This document shows, in pieces, positions 19,912 through 29,637 of a DNA stretch of 64,000 nt; position 1 is the stretch's first letter, and each line of letters begins with the position of its first letter. Location: positions 62,001 to 126,000 of the forward strand of contig JAHRFU010000050.1 in assembly GCA_019084485.1 (NCBI GenBank). Reading direction: 5' to 3'. The notes below the pieces were generated by a model, which saw only the letters and a program-made list of their open reading frames with translations, was not told the origin of the DNA and did no database searches. This DNA comes from Desulforudis sp. GTDB taxonomy: Bacteria; Bacillota; Desulfotomaculia; Desulfotomaculales; Desulforudaceae. A program made the translations under genes and the position numbers.

Positions 19912-20847
19912 TTGAACAGCGCAGGAATTGCACCCAGCCTCACAAGGCTCATCGGCAATACGCCCCTCTTAAGGCTGGAGCACATTGGCCGGGGACTGCC
20001 TGCCACCATGGTGGCCAAGCTTGAGTTTTTCAACCCGGGGGGGAGTGTCAAGGATCGAGCGGCCTTGTTCATGCTGAAAGCGGCAGAACAAGCCGGGCTG
20101 ATCGGCCCCGGAAGTACGATCATTGAGCCGACGAGCGGCAACACCGGGATCGGACTGGCCTGGATTTGCACCCTCAAGGGCTACCACTTAGTGCTGACTA
20201 TGCCGGAGACGATGAGCATTGAGAGGCGCAGAATGGTCGAGGCCTTCGGAGCCGAGGTCGTGCTTACACCCGGTAAGGACGGTATGAGCGGTGCGATTAG
20301 GGAGGCCGAAGCACTGGCCAAGAGTCGCCCGGGCGCATACATCCCCCAGCAGTTCCGAAACGTGGCGGTGCGCGAGGCCCATTACCAGACCACTGGGCCG
20401 GAAATCTGGTCAGACACTCGCGGAAGAGTGGACATCTTTGTGGGTGGGGTCGGCACCGGGGGAACGGTAAGCGGTGTTTCCCGTTACCTGAAGGAGATGA
20501 AACCGGAGGTTCGTACCGTGGCTGTGGAACCCGCCGAGTCACCCGTGCTTTCCGGCGGAAAGGCCGGAGCCCATCCGATCCAGGGTATCGGCGCCGGGTT
20601 TGTGCCGGAAATCTTCGTCAGGGAGGTCGTGGACGAGGTGATTACCGTGGAAGGGGCGGCGGCCATGGATACAACCAGGCGGCTGGCCCGTGAAGAGGGG
20701 CTACTGGTGGGCATTTCATCTGGGGCGGCCTGTCACGCGGCGCTTCAAGTAGCCGCCCGACCCGAAAACCGGGACAAACTGGTGGTGGTGTTACTACCCG
20801 ACAGCGGTGAACGCTACCTGTCCACACCACTGTTTACAAATCCCTAG
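19912..20847 (+). CDS. cysK: cysteine synthase A
   Basis: [54 protein letters not shown]; likely TTG start. Confidence 0.92.
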   Translation: MNSAGIAPSLTRLIGNTPLLRLEHIGRGLPATMVAKLEFFNPGGSVKDRAALFMLKAAEQAGLIGPGSTIIEPTSGNTGIGLAWICTLKGYHLVLTMPETMSIERRRMVEAFGAEVVLTPGKDGMSGAIREAEALAKSRPGAYIPQQFRNVAVREAHYQTTGPEIWSDTRGRVDIFVGGVGTGGTVSGVSRYLKEMKPEVRTVAVEPAESPVLSGGKAGAHPIQGIGAGFVPEIFVREVVDEVITVEGAAAMDTTRRLAREEGLLVGISSGAACHAALQVAARPENRDKLVVVLLPDSGERYLSTPLFTNP

Positions 20848-20891
20848 CTTGAATGGCCCTCGACGATTCCCCTTAATAACACAATGGGGTG

Positions 20892-21293
20892 TCACTCCGG
20901 CCAGTAGTCTACGTTGGGATCGGCGCGTTCCCACTTAAACACGATTTCCCCCTTGATCAAGACCTTCAGGCGTTCACCTTGACGGACCTTGCCCATAATG
21001 ACATCCCGATTTAGGGCAGGGGCTTGATAGCTCCGTTCCGAATGATCTGAGAAGCGCAACTTCACGTGCCCGCCCGGCTCAATCCCCGCGAGTGAGGCCT
21101 CGGCCCGAGTGGTTGGTGAAGAATATACCTTTAAGGCGACCAGGATACCGGGTAAGACGACCAGAGCAAAGATAAACCCGTAGATGAAGAGGTTTCGCGG
21201 TAACTGCGGTTGAGTTACTCCGACGATAGCGATTACCATGCCCACGACCATCGGGATGATAACGGTTGCGGGCCAGTTTAAACGTTGGAACAA
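20892..21293 (-). CDS. hypothetical two-TM protein
   Basis: Two N-terminal hydrophobic helices and a soluble C-terminal domain. Confidence 0.6.
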   Translation of the reverse strand: MFQRLNWPATVIIPMVVGMVIAIVGVTQPQLPRNLFIYGFIFALVVLPGILVALKVYSSPTTRAEASLAGIEPGGHVKLRFSDHSERSYQAPALNRDVIMGKVRQGERLKVLIKGEIVFKWERADPNVDYWPE

Positions 21294-21346
21294 TCCGATT
21301 CCTCCTCAAGTACAAGCCATTGGGTCTATAAATCCAGTTTACCCAT

Positions 21347-21919
21347 CTAGGGCTTTTTTGCCCAGGCCCTGAGCGCAGAGATAACGTTGAATCCCGTTAC
21401 CTCGTCCATGTATGTTTGGTAGGACTTCCCGAACTTCTCTAGGTTCAGCTTGTCCTCCAGCCTGGCACCGGTGAGGAAACAGGCGATACTCACCGGAAGG
21501 GTGATCGCCTTGATTATGGTTGGGCCGAAGGCAAAAGCCAGGATTACCCAGAAAATCGCCCCCAGGTATACCGGGTGGCGCAGATAACCGTACAAGCCGA
21601 TGCGCACGAGTTCGGGGTGTTTCACATTCTCTGCTTCCCGGGTAAACTCACGCATCTGGTTGTAGGCGTAGACAAACAGAATCACCAGAACCAGAGCCAG
21701 GATTCGCAACGGCAATTCCAGCAGCGCCGGTAGGGCAAACAGCATCAGCGGGGGCGTCCCCAGCACTTCAAAAATCGACTCTACAAACATCGAGGCAAAA
21801 AAGAAGAAAAAGCCCACGGCGATCAGGACTTCATCTCGCCGGTGCCGGCGATTTTCGCGCCGCATCCAGTAGACCGTATAGGCCAGGGCCGCAGCCGAAA
21901 GCAGCATCAAAACAGTCAA
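21347..21919 (-). CDS. isoprenylcysteine carboxyl methyltransferase-like / PEMT-like membrane methyltransferase
   Basis: IGLYGYLRHPVYLGAIFWVILAFAF...ARLEDKLNLEKFGKSYQTYMDEVTGF. Confidence 0.75.
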   Translation of the reverse strand: MTVLMLLSAAALAYTVYWMRRENRRHRRDEVLIAVGFFFFFASMFVESIFEVLGTPPLMLFALPALLELPLRILALVLVILFVYAYNQMREFTREAENVKHPELVRIGLYGYLRHPVYLGAIFWVILAFAFGPTIIKAITLPVSIACFLTGARLEDKLNLEKFGKSYQTYMDEVTGFNVISALRAWAKKP

Positions 21920-21953
21920 ATTATCAATCCCCCTCTACATCTATAATTAGCGA

Positions 21954-22106
21954 TTGAACCAACAATTCCTGCTGTTATTCTTACCGTTGGGGACTATGCT
22001 GACACCTGGCGGACAAACTAGGCACAAAGCTCCCCCAAGGGAGGCGCCACGGCCTTAAATCCGCTGATCCGAAGGAAAGGCGAACTCGCCTGACTGTCCC
22101 CTTTTT
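21954..22106 (+). ncRNA. candidate small RNA with own sigma-A-like promoter and T-run
   Basis: TTGAAC-N16-TATTCT promoter; predicted transcript ~21988-22106; GGGGAC pairs with GTCCCC followed by TTTTT; nested GCGGA/TCCGC, AGGC/GCCT, CTCCC/GGGAG, GGCG/CGCC. Confidence 0.45.
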
Positions 22107-22107
22107 G

Positions 22108-22557
22108 CTAGATGTAGATGATGCTGTCCGGATCTACCTCCGGGTCGCCGACCTGATCCAAGGGGATCTTGTCCACCCAGTCTTCGCCGTACTCCAGGTC
22201 GATCTGCCGGATGCGGGCGAGCCCGTCTTCGGTAATCGAGCGCTGATCTCCTATCGATCGCATACTCGGTTTGGATCCGGTAAAATACCCGGCCACGCCC
22301 TTCGGGTTCTTGCCATACTTGCGGCAGAACCAGCTCAGTTCCAGGGGGGTCACCACACCACCGGCACGCTCAACCTCCGCGAGGGGGGCTACCCAGCGCA
22401 CGGTGTGTACCATAATCTCCTTTTCCCCGAGGGTATACAGGTTCCGGATCTGCAGTTTGACAGCCCTCAATTCCTGTTCGATCGACGCCAGTCGGCTGGT
22501 CAGGAGTTCCAGGGTCTTCTGCGGGACTTCTATGCTCCTGGTCACTGCTCTATCCAC
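22108..22557 (-). CDS. hypothetical protein
   Basis: 149-aa ORF with N-terminal heptad-like helix; no recognised family. Confidence 0.55.
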   Translation of the reverse strand: MDRAVTRSIEVPQKTLELLTSRLASIEQELRAVKLQIRNLYTLGEKEIMVHTVRWVAPLAEVERAGGVVTPLELSWFCRKYGKNPKGVAGYFTGSKPSMRSIGDQRSITEDGLARIRQIDLEYGEDWVDKIPLDQVGDPEVDPDSIIYI

Positions 22558-22587
22558 CCCATCTACACTTTGTCAGCTTGTCCACAA

Positions 22588-22737
22588 TTACAGGTTCCCG
22601 CCAGCTAAGTAGTAGAGCAACGCCACCCCGCTGAACGAAAGAACCAGGGCCACCAGCAGCATTGGTCTGCTGTTTGTAATGTGCCCCTTGTACAGAAGCC
22701 CGGTGGCGATGACCACCATCAGGATTGAAATTAGCAT
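22588..22737 (-). CDS. small hydrophobic membrane protein (49 aa)
   Basis: MLISILMVVIATGLLYKGHITNSRPMLLVALVLSFSGVALLYYLAGGNL read directly; below ORF-track cutoff. Confidence 0.5.
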   Translation of the reverse strand: MLISILMVVIATGLLYKGHITNSRPMLLVALVLSFSGVALLYYLAGGNL

Positions 22738-22816
22738 CAACAATTTCCGGTCACTTCCTTAAATTGTCCTACGTCCATTATACAGGCAGCCCTTGGAAAA
22801 GGAAACGAACGGTATC

Positions 22817-25048
22817 TTAGGCCGCCCGGGCGAGACCCGGCGACGGTCCGCGGGCCTTGGTGTGTTGTCCGCCGAGCAGTCGCATGCTGTTGGCGATCAC
22901 GATCAAGGCCGCACCGGTGTCTGCAAAGACCGCCATCCAAAGGGTGGACAGTCCCAGCACAGTGAGGAGGATGAAGACGGCCTTCACGGTTATGGCGAAG
23001 ATGATGTTCTCCTTAATTATCCTCAGGGTGCGCCGGCTCAGCCGCAACGTGTAGGGCAGTTTGGCGAGGTCATCATTCATCAGGGCGATGTCCGCTGTTT
23101 CCAGAGCAGTGTCCGTGCCTGCGGCACCCATGGCGATCCCCACGTCAGCGGCCGCTAGGGCGGGAGCATCGTTCACACCCTCGCCGACCATGGCCACCGA
23201 TCCGTATTCCTGCCGCAATCGCTTGATGGCGTCCAGTTTCTGCCCGGGCAACAGTTCCGCTTTTACGTTGCCGATACCCAGTGCTGAACCTACGGTGCGT
23301 GCCGTGGCTTGGTTATCCCCGGTGAGCAACACCAACTCGCGAATGCCCTCCTGCCGGAGCGCCTTCATCACGCTGCTACTACCGGCACGGGTCTGGTCGG
23401 CGATGGCGATCAGAGCCAGAACCCGGTTTCGGGTACCCAGTACGACCACGGTCTTGCCTTCTCCCTGCAGTCGGCCGAGGTCGGTAGAGAACGGGGTCTG
23501 ATCGACGCCCAGCCGCCGGAAAAGACGGGGACTGCCGATGTAATGAGTCTGTCCGCATACAGAGGCCTGTGCCCCTTCGCCGATCAGAGACTCAAACTCG
23601 GTGCACTCGAGCGGCGCAATCCCCGATTCCACCGCATACCGGACAATAGACTCACCCAGCGGATGTTCTGATAGGGCTTCCACGGAAACGGCCAGACGCA
23701 CCGCTTCGGCACCGGTGATATTAGTGGCGGTAATCACGTCCGTAACCGCCGGTCGTCCAATAGTGACCGTACCCGTCTTGTCGAGGGCCACAGCCCGGAC
23801 CTTTGCCAAAGCCTCCAACTGAGCACCACCCTTGATTAACACCCCGTTCCGAGCGGCATTGCCGATAGCCGAGACAATTGCCACCGGGGTTGAGATGACC
23901 AGAGCACAGGGGCAGGCAATCACCAGCAGTATCAGGGCCCGGTAGAACCATTCCGCAAACTCCAGACCAAGCAGCAGAGGCGGGAGTGCCGCGATACCCA
24001 GCGCGGCTAGTATTACCACCGGCGTGTAATACCGGGCAAACACGTCTACAAAGTGTTGGGCCGGAGCTTTCTGGGCCTGAGCCTCCTCCACCATGTGGAT
24101 AATTCGGGCCAGGGTGGTGTCCGCAGCCAGCTTCGTAACCCGTACTTCCAGGCTGCCCCGTTCGTTCAGGGTTCCGGCATACACTGTTCCGCCGGGGTAC
24201 TTGGCAACAGGCAGGGACTCGCCCGTGATCGGAGCCTGGTTCACCGACGAGCGTCCGGCGACAACCACGCCGTCCATCGGAATCCGATCCCCCGGCCGTA
24301 CCAGGATAATGTCGCCGACCACCAGTTGCTCCACAGGCAACGTGAACGTCTGCCCCGCACGCTTCACAACGGCTTCTTTCGGCGACATATCCATCAGGTT
24401 CCGGATTGAACGTCGGGTGCGGCCGATGGTATGAGCCTGTAGAGCATTGCCCACGGCAAACAGAAACACCACAGTGGCCCCCTCAGCCCACTCGCCGAGT
24501 AATATGGCACCAATCACGGCCACAGTCATCAGCACGTTCATATCCAATGTGAATACGCGGAGAGACTGCCAAGCGCCGCGTACGATCATATACCCACCGG
24601 CCAGAATCGCTAACGCAAACAGGGACGCGGTCACCGAGTCAGTAGTCCCCGCCACCGTTGCGGCAAACCCCAGGCCGAGCGCAATTCCGGAAAGGATGGT
24701 CAGCATCACCCGCGGGTTCAGACGTGGCTCTGAAATCGAAACCCGGTCGTGATTCCGGTCGGGCTCGACCCGGTAACCAGCCTGCTCTACGATGCGCACA
24801 ATGGTTTCCAGAGGGGCGCTGTGATCCACGGTAAGCCGGGACGCGCCAAAATTAACTTCGGCTTTGGTGATGCCCTTGGTCCCCTGAATTCGACGGGCGA
24901 GCTTTGCAGCACAATCGGCACAGTCCAGGCCGGAGAGGCGCAGGACAGTCTCGCGGGTTTCGTTGCCAAAGGCCGGTTTCTCGGTACGCTCGTTAACGCC
25001 CCGGGGTTGTTTGGCTTCCTCTAATGCCGGTGTTCTTAGTTCAATCAT
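22817..25048 (-). CDS. heavy-metal translocating P-type ATPase (Cd/Zn/Pb type)
   Basis: HMA GLDCADCAAKLARRI; CPC motif VIACPCALVISTPVA; DKTGTVTIGRPAV; GEGVNDAPALAAADVGIAMG. Confidence 0.95.
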   Translation of the reverse strand: MIELRTPALEEAKQPRGVNERTEKPAFGNETRETVLRLSGLDCADCAAKLARRIQGTKGITKAEVNFGASRLTVDHSAPLETIVRIVEQAGYRVEPDRNHDRVSISEPRLNPRVMLTILSGIALGLGFAATVAGTTDSVTASLFALAILAGGYMIVRGAWQSLRVFTLDMNVLMTVAVIGAILLGEWAEGATVVFLFAVGNALQAHTIGRTRRSIRNLMDMSPKEAVVKRAGQTFTLPVEQLVVGDIILVRPGDRIPMDGVVVAGRSSVNQAPITGESLPVAKYPGGTVYAGTLNERGSLEVRVTKLAADTTLARIIHMVEEAQAQKAPAQHFVDVFARYYTPVVILAALGIAALPPLLLGLEFAEWFYRALILLVIACPCALVISTPVAIVSAIGNAARNGVLIKGGAQLEALAKVRAVALDKTGTVTIGRPAVTDVITATNITGAEAVRLAVSVEALSEHPLGESIVRYAVESGIAPLECTEFESLIGEGAQASVCGQTHYIGSPRLFRRLGVDQTPFSTDLGRLQGEGKTVVVLGTRNRVLALIAIADQTRAGSSSVMKALRQEGIRELVLLTGDNQATARTVGSALGIGNVKAELLPGQKLDAIKRLRQEYGSVAMVGEGVNDAPALAAADVGIAMGAAGTDTALETADIALMNDDLAKLPYTLRLSRRTLRIIKENIIFAITVKAVFILLTVLGLSTLWMAVFADTGAALIVIANSMRLLGGQHTKARGPSPGLARAA

Positions 25049-25075
25049 TATAAATTCACAGCTTTCATCCTAGCG

Positions 25076-25444
25076 TTAGTCGTGAAGAACGTGGGCCAAA
25101 CCCTCCCGGAAGAGGTTGATGATGTGTTGGTCGTCCAGGGCATAGAAAACAATCTTGCCATCTCTTCGGAATTTCACCAGCCGGTGGTCTCGTAATACCC
25201 GCAGTTGGTGCGACACGGCCGACTGCGTCATCCCCAGGACGGTCGTCAGGTCGCAGACACACAGTTCGTGCAGGAATAGAGCCTTGATGATCCGGATTCG
25301 GGTTGGATCACCCATCACCTTGAACAGGGCGGCCAGTTGCTCCACTTCATGCGTCGCCGGCATTCGGCTCCGAACTTCCTGCACCACGCTCTCGTGGACG
25401 TAGTTGACCTCACAGATATCGTTTTCTTTAACGTCCAAACCCAT
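25076..25444 (-). CDS. ArsR/SmtB-family metalloregulator (CadC-like)
   Basis: ELCVCDLTTVLGMTQSAVSHQLRVLRDHRLVKFRRDGKIVFYALDD; internal start MGLDVKENDICEV preferred over the ORF-track start. Confidence 0.85.
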   Translation of the reverse strand: MGLDVKENDICEVNYVHESVVQEVRSRMPATHEVEQLAALFKVMGDPTRIRIIKALFLHELCVCDLTTVLGMTQSAVSHQLRVLRDHRLVKFRRDGKIVFYALDDQHIINLFREGLAHVLHD

Positions 25445-25609
25445 TCCTACCTCTACCCCCACGACTATAAATGAGCATCCATTCATATGTTTCTCCCCCA
25501 TTCTATGTCGCCGGTGCTTGTCTGTCAACTAACGATAAGGTATAATTTACCTGGACGTACCGTTCTTTGACAGTTGAATAGAGACTTCTCCAGAGACGAG
25601 TAGGAGGAA

Positions 25610-26365
25610 ATGTCGTTGCAGACGAAAAACGAAACGCCTAAACCGTTGACAGTTGTATTTGTGGATTACGAGTCGTGGTTTTGGGGATTGCGTGATTACG
25701 GGCTGTCCCCGGATCTAAAAGAGTTTGTTCAGGATGTGAAGCAGGTCGGTAATCTGGAGCAGATTTACTTCTTCGCCGATTTTGCCAAGCCCGATCTGGA
25801 GCCGGAAAGGTTTAAACTAAGGACGATTACGACAAACATCATTGATTGTTCCCATCCGGACAACAAATCAAAGAAGGACTATACCGACTTCATTATGCTG
25901 GATCACATCTACCGAACCATCATCCAACGGCCGGAGATTATGCAGTACGTCCTGGTGACCGGTGACGGGCACTTCCATAACGTGGTTGCCTTTCTGACCA
26001 CCTTTATGGATAAGACGGTCGGGGTCTATGGAGTCCACGGCTCATTCAGCGCTCAGCTCCGGGAGTGTGCAACCTGGTTTAAAGTAATCGGAACCGAACG
26101 GACGGTAGAGTACAGGTACCGCGAAGTATTAGCCACGCTTAATGTGGCCAGGCTCAAAAAGCTTGATCCGACTTTTGGGACAACCGTTGGTCGCTGCTCT
26201 GAGTACTACCGCATCGACCGTGCGGCGGTGGCGATGACCCTGAGCAAACTGATAGACGAAGGTTACATAAAACAGACAATAATCCATTCCGAAAACGGAG
26301 ACAGAATGATACTGATCACCGATTGGCAGTGCCTCAAGGAAAAAGGACTTTGGAAAAGTGACTAA
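25610..26365 (+). CDS. NYN-domain (PIN-like nuclease fold) protein
   Basis: VVFVDYESWFWGL...KDYTDFIMLDHIY...VLVTGDGHFHNVVAFL; promoter TTGTCT-N17-TATAAT upstream. Confidence 0.75.
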   Translation: MSLQTKNETPKPLTVVFVDYESWFWGLRDYGLSPDLKEFVQDVKQVGNLEQIYFFADFAKPDLEPERFKLRTITTNIIDCSHPDNKSKKDYTDFIMLDHIYRTIIQRPEIMQYVLVTGDGHFHNVVAFLTTFMDKTVGVYGVHGSFSAQLRECATWFKVIGTERTVEYRYREVLATLNVARLKKLDPTFGTTVGRCSEYYRIDRAAVAMTLSKLIDEGYIKQTIIHSENGDRMILITDWQCLKEKGLWKSD

Positions 26366-26406
26366 CTAAGCAACGGTCCTGCTTAAGCTTTGAACATCAG
26401 CATCCG

Positions 26407-26443
26407 GAAACCGCCTGCCCTAGATAAAGGGTGGGCGGTTTTT
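26407..26443 (+). terminator. rho-independent terminator
   Basis: AAACCGCCTGCCC-TAGATAAA-GGGTGGGCGGTTTTT. Confidence 0.75.
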
Positions 26444-26542
26444 CTCTGCCTGGTGTGGAGTTCAATTGGTTCGTGCGGCGGAATTTGGTTTCTGTTATCA
26501 TATATCTAACCAAAACGCCACCCGCTGTTACGGGAGAACAAT

Positions 26543-27253
26543 ATGGCCAGAGAAGTATTGCTCCAACTCAAGGGTGTTTGGAAAACATACCGGATGGGCG
26601 AGGTGGAGGTCCCAGCCCTGAAACCGACCGACCTGAACGTGTTCCGGGGCGAAATCTTAGTTATCCTCGGCCCTAGCGGTTCCGGCAAGAGTACGCTGCT
26701 CAACATCGTGGGCGGCATCGACCAGCCCAGCGGCGGACAGTTGCTCTACGAAGGGAAAAACCTGACGGGTGTCAGTGATAATGCCCTGACCGCCTACCGC
26801 CGTCACCATGTCGGGTTTATCTTTCAGTTCTTCGACTTAATTTCCAACCTCACTGTATCTGAAAACGTGGCTCTGGGTGCCGAGATCGCTGGGCGGCGTT
26901 CGGCCTTTGATCCCATCCTGGAAGGTCTCGGGCTCGACGGTAAGCAGAACAGTTTCCCGGCGCAGCTTTCCGGCGGGGAGCAGCAGCGTGTGGCCATTGC
27001 ACGGGCTCTAGCCAAGGAACCGGATCTGTTGCTGTGTGATGAACCGACCGGTTCGCTGGATTTCCGGACCGGAATCCGGGTGCTCCGCCTGCTGCATATG
27101 GTCAGTCGGGAAATGGGCAAGACGGTAGTGATCATCACCCACAACGTGCCGATTGGAGCAATGGCGGACCGGGTGATCACCATGCGCGACGGGCTCATCG
27201 ATCGTATTGTTGTGAACGAAAAAACGGTTGATCCCTCTGTAATCAGTTGGTGA
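26543..27253 (+). CDS. ABC transporter ATP-binding protein (MacB/LolD type)
   Basis: LGPSGSGKSTLLNIVGG, LSGGEQQRVAIARAL, LLLCDEPTGSLD. Confidence 0.94.
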   Translation: MAREVLLQLKGVWKTYRMGEVEVPALKPTDLNVFRGEILVILGPSGSGKSTLLNIVGGIDQPSGGQLLYEGKNLTGVSDNALTAYRRHHVGFIFQFFDLISNLTVSENVALGAEIAGRRSAFDPILEGLGLDGKQNSFPAQLSGGEQQRVAIARALAKEPDLLLCDEPTGSLDFRTGIRVLRLLHMVSREMGKTVVIITHNVPIGAMADRVITMRDGLIDRIVVNEKTVDPSVISW

Positions 27254-27257
27254 TGAT

Positions 27258-29624
27258 ATGCTGATACGCAAGCTATTACGCGACCTCTTACGTTATAAAG
27301 GCCAGTTCGCCGCTCTGGTGCTGCTGGTTACCCTCGGCATTTCCCTTTTTAGTGCGATGTATCTGTCCTACGTTAACCTTCGGGATTCTGCGGAGGCCAG
27401 CTTCGATCGGCTCAACGCCGCCCACCTCACCGCCTATTTTGCGTCGGCACCGGACGGTCTGGTGGCTCAGGCCCGCCGGATTGACGGGGTGCAGATGGCA
27501 GCAGGCCGCGTGGTGGAAGACGTGGCCCTAGATCTGGATGGCAGTCGGGAACGGATCACGGCGAGGCTGATTTCCCTTCCCGGTCCCGGAGAGGATCCGG
27601 TAAACGACCTGCATTTCGTGCAGGGCCGTCCGCTTGATGGGGGAGACCGGCGCGGCGTCTTGGTGTCCAGTGATTTCGCGGGCTTCCACGGGCTGGGACC
27701 CGGCGACCGGATCTACCCGGTGATCAACGGAATTCGGCAGGAACTGACTATCCAGGGTTTGGTGATCAGTTCCGAATACCTCTTCCCCGCTCCCGACGCG
27801 GGGCAACTGTTCTCGACGGCTCGTACTTTCGGAGTGCTGTTCGTGACCCGGGAGACCATGGCCGAGATCATGGGTACCGGGGGGCAGATTAACGAAATTC
27901 TGCTGCTGCTTAACCCCGGGGCGGATCGGCAGAGCGCCAAGGACGCCCTGCGCACACTTGTCTCGGGGTATGGCTACCGGACGATTGTCGAACTTGAGGA
28001 TCAGACGAGCTACCGCCTGCTAGAGAGCGAACTCAGGGATCTTTCCACTTGGTCCGTGATGCTGCCCACCCTGTTTCTTGGTGCCGCAGTGATGATCATC
28101 CTGGTGCTTCTGGCTCGGATTGTGCGCCAGCAACGCCCCCATATCGGGCTTCTGCGGGCCCTGGGGTACAGCCGGGGGGACATCCTGCGCTATTATCTGG
28201 GTTTTTGCTTTCTGGTGGGCGTCAGCGGTTCACTGCTCGGAATCCTGCTTGGACACTGGATGTCGGTCGGGCTAACCGACATGTACGGCCAGTATTACAA
28301 TATCCCCTATTTGACCGGGGCCTTTCACTGGGACGTCCAACTCTCCGCCGCCCTTCTCGGGATCGGCACCTGTCTGCTGGCGGGCCTGTTTTCCGCCTGG
28401 CAGGCGGCCGCCATTCAGCCGGTGGAAGCCATGCGCCCGCCCGCCCCGCCTCCAGGACGTCGTTTTTGGGGGGAACGCTGGGTGCGCATGATGCGCGAGA
28501 TGCCCGCCCTGTGGAAGTTCCCGATCCGCAACATTACCCGCAACCCCTGGCGGTTCAATTTCTCTGCAATCGGGGTAGCGGTGGCCTTAAGCTTCCTGAT
28601 TCTGGTCGGTTCATTTTACAACCTGTTCGACAGCGTGATTAACCGTTACTTCGGCCAGATGGTGGCCTATGATGCCCGCATCAGTCTTACCGGCCCCACC
28701 GGGTGGGACGCAGTTAATGAAATCGTCCTCTGGCCCGAGGTGAACCGGGCGGAAGCGCTGATCGAGATCCCGGTACGCTACCGCAACGGGCACATTGTGC
28801 ACGAGAGCGTACTCACCGGTCTGCAGGAAGAAGCCCAACTCTATGCCCTGCAGGACGCGGACGGAAACCGGGTTTTCCCGACCCCAGACGGCGTGTTGCT
28901 TTCCTCCAACCTCCAGGAAATCCTCGGCGTAGGGGTTGGGGAGGCGATTATCCTGGAGCCAATGATTGAAGGACTACCATCTCGGACGCTGCCGGTGGCG
29001 GGGACGGTGGAACTGTTCATTGGGGCCGGTGGCTTCCTGCCGTTGGATGAGGTGCGCACCATCCGCGGACCGGGCTCTCCGATTTCTGCGGTACTGGTTA
29101 CGACCACCCCGGGCGGGCTGGAACAGTTGCGGGAACGCACCCGAACGCTGCCGTTGGTGGCCGGTGTGCAGGACATCAGCCAAATGCGAGCCGAGATAAT
29201 GGAAAGCCTCGATATCATGTATGCCTTCATCGGGATTTCCCTGCTCTTCAGCATGCTGCTATCTGGCGCCATCGTGTACAGTATGACCTCGATTACCGCG
29301 CTGGAGAGGATGCGGGAATTGGGCATCTTCCGAATGCAGGGTATGAGCCGGAAGGGAACCGGCATCCTGGTGGCCGCCGAGGGCGTGCTGCCGGCGCTGC
29401 CGGGTCTTGGGCTGGGAGTATTGCTCGGATATGCGTGGGCTGGGGCCTTTGCGGCGGCATATGCGTCCCAAAGTGACATGTTTACGATTCGACTGGTGAT
29501 TTATCCGGCGACCATCTTTATAGCGCTCATCGGAATTATCCTGGCGGTGGCACTGGCCCAGATCCCAGCCATCCGTAGTGCCGGCGGTATCGACCTGGCG
29601 GAAGCATCAAAACAGCGGGAGTAG
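27258..29624 (+). CDS. FtsX-like permease
   Basis: Two FtsX-type TM blocks with large extracytoplasmic domains. Confidence 0.9.
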   Translation: MLIRKLLRDLLRYKGQFAALVLLVTLGISLFSAMYLSYVNLRDSAEASFDRLNAAHLTAYFASAPDGLVAQARRIDGVQMAAGRVVEDVALDLDGSRERITARLISLPGPGEDPVNDLHFVQGRPLDGGDRRGVLVSSDFAGFHGLGPGDRIYPVINGIRQELTIQGLVISSEYLFPAPDAGQLFSTARTFGVLFVTRETMAEIMGTGGQINEILLLLNPGADRQSAKDALRTLVSGYGYRTIVELEDQTSYRLLESELRDLSTWSVMLPTLFLGAAVMIILVLLARIVRQQRPHIGLLRALGYSRGDILRYYLGFCFLVGVSGSLLGILLGHWMSVGLTDMYGQYYNIPYLTGAFHWDVQLSAALLGIGTCLLAGLFSAWQAAAIQPVEAMRPPAPPPGRRFWGERWVRMMREMPALWKFPIRNITRNPWRFNFSAIGVAVALSFLILVGSFYNLFDSVINRYFGQMVAYDARISLTGPTGWDAVNEIVLWPEVNRAEALIEIPVRYRNGHIVHESVLTGLQEEAQLYALQDADGNRVFPTPDGVLLSSNLQEILGVGVGEAIILEPMIEGLPSRTLPVAGTVELFIGAGGFLPLDEVRTIRGPGSPISAVLVTTTPGGLEQLRERTRTLPLVAGVQDISQMRAEIMESLDIMYAFIGISLLFSMLLSGAIVYSMTSITALERMRELGIFRMQGMSRKGTGILVAAEGVLPALPGLGLGVLLGYAWAGAFAAAYASQSDMFTIRLVIYPATIFIALIGIILAVALAQIPAIRSAGGIDLAEASKQRE

Positions 29625-29637
29625 GAGGCGTGAAATC

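Noticed and set aside
21988-22106. c-di-GMP (GEMM-I) riboswitch
   Set aside because: Fragments like CACAAAGC and CACGGCCUUAA are suggestive, but the GNRA tetraloop, the conserved GGCAAAC element and a downstream + strand gene are missing; left as an unclassified small RNA.
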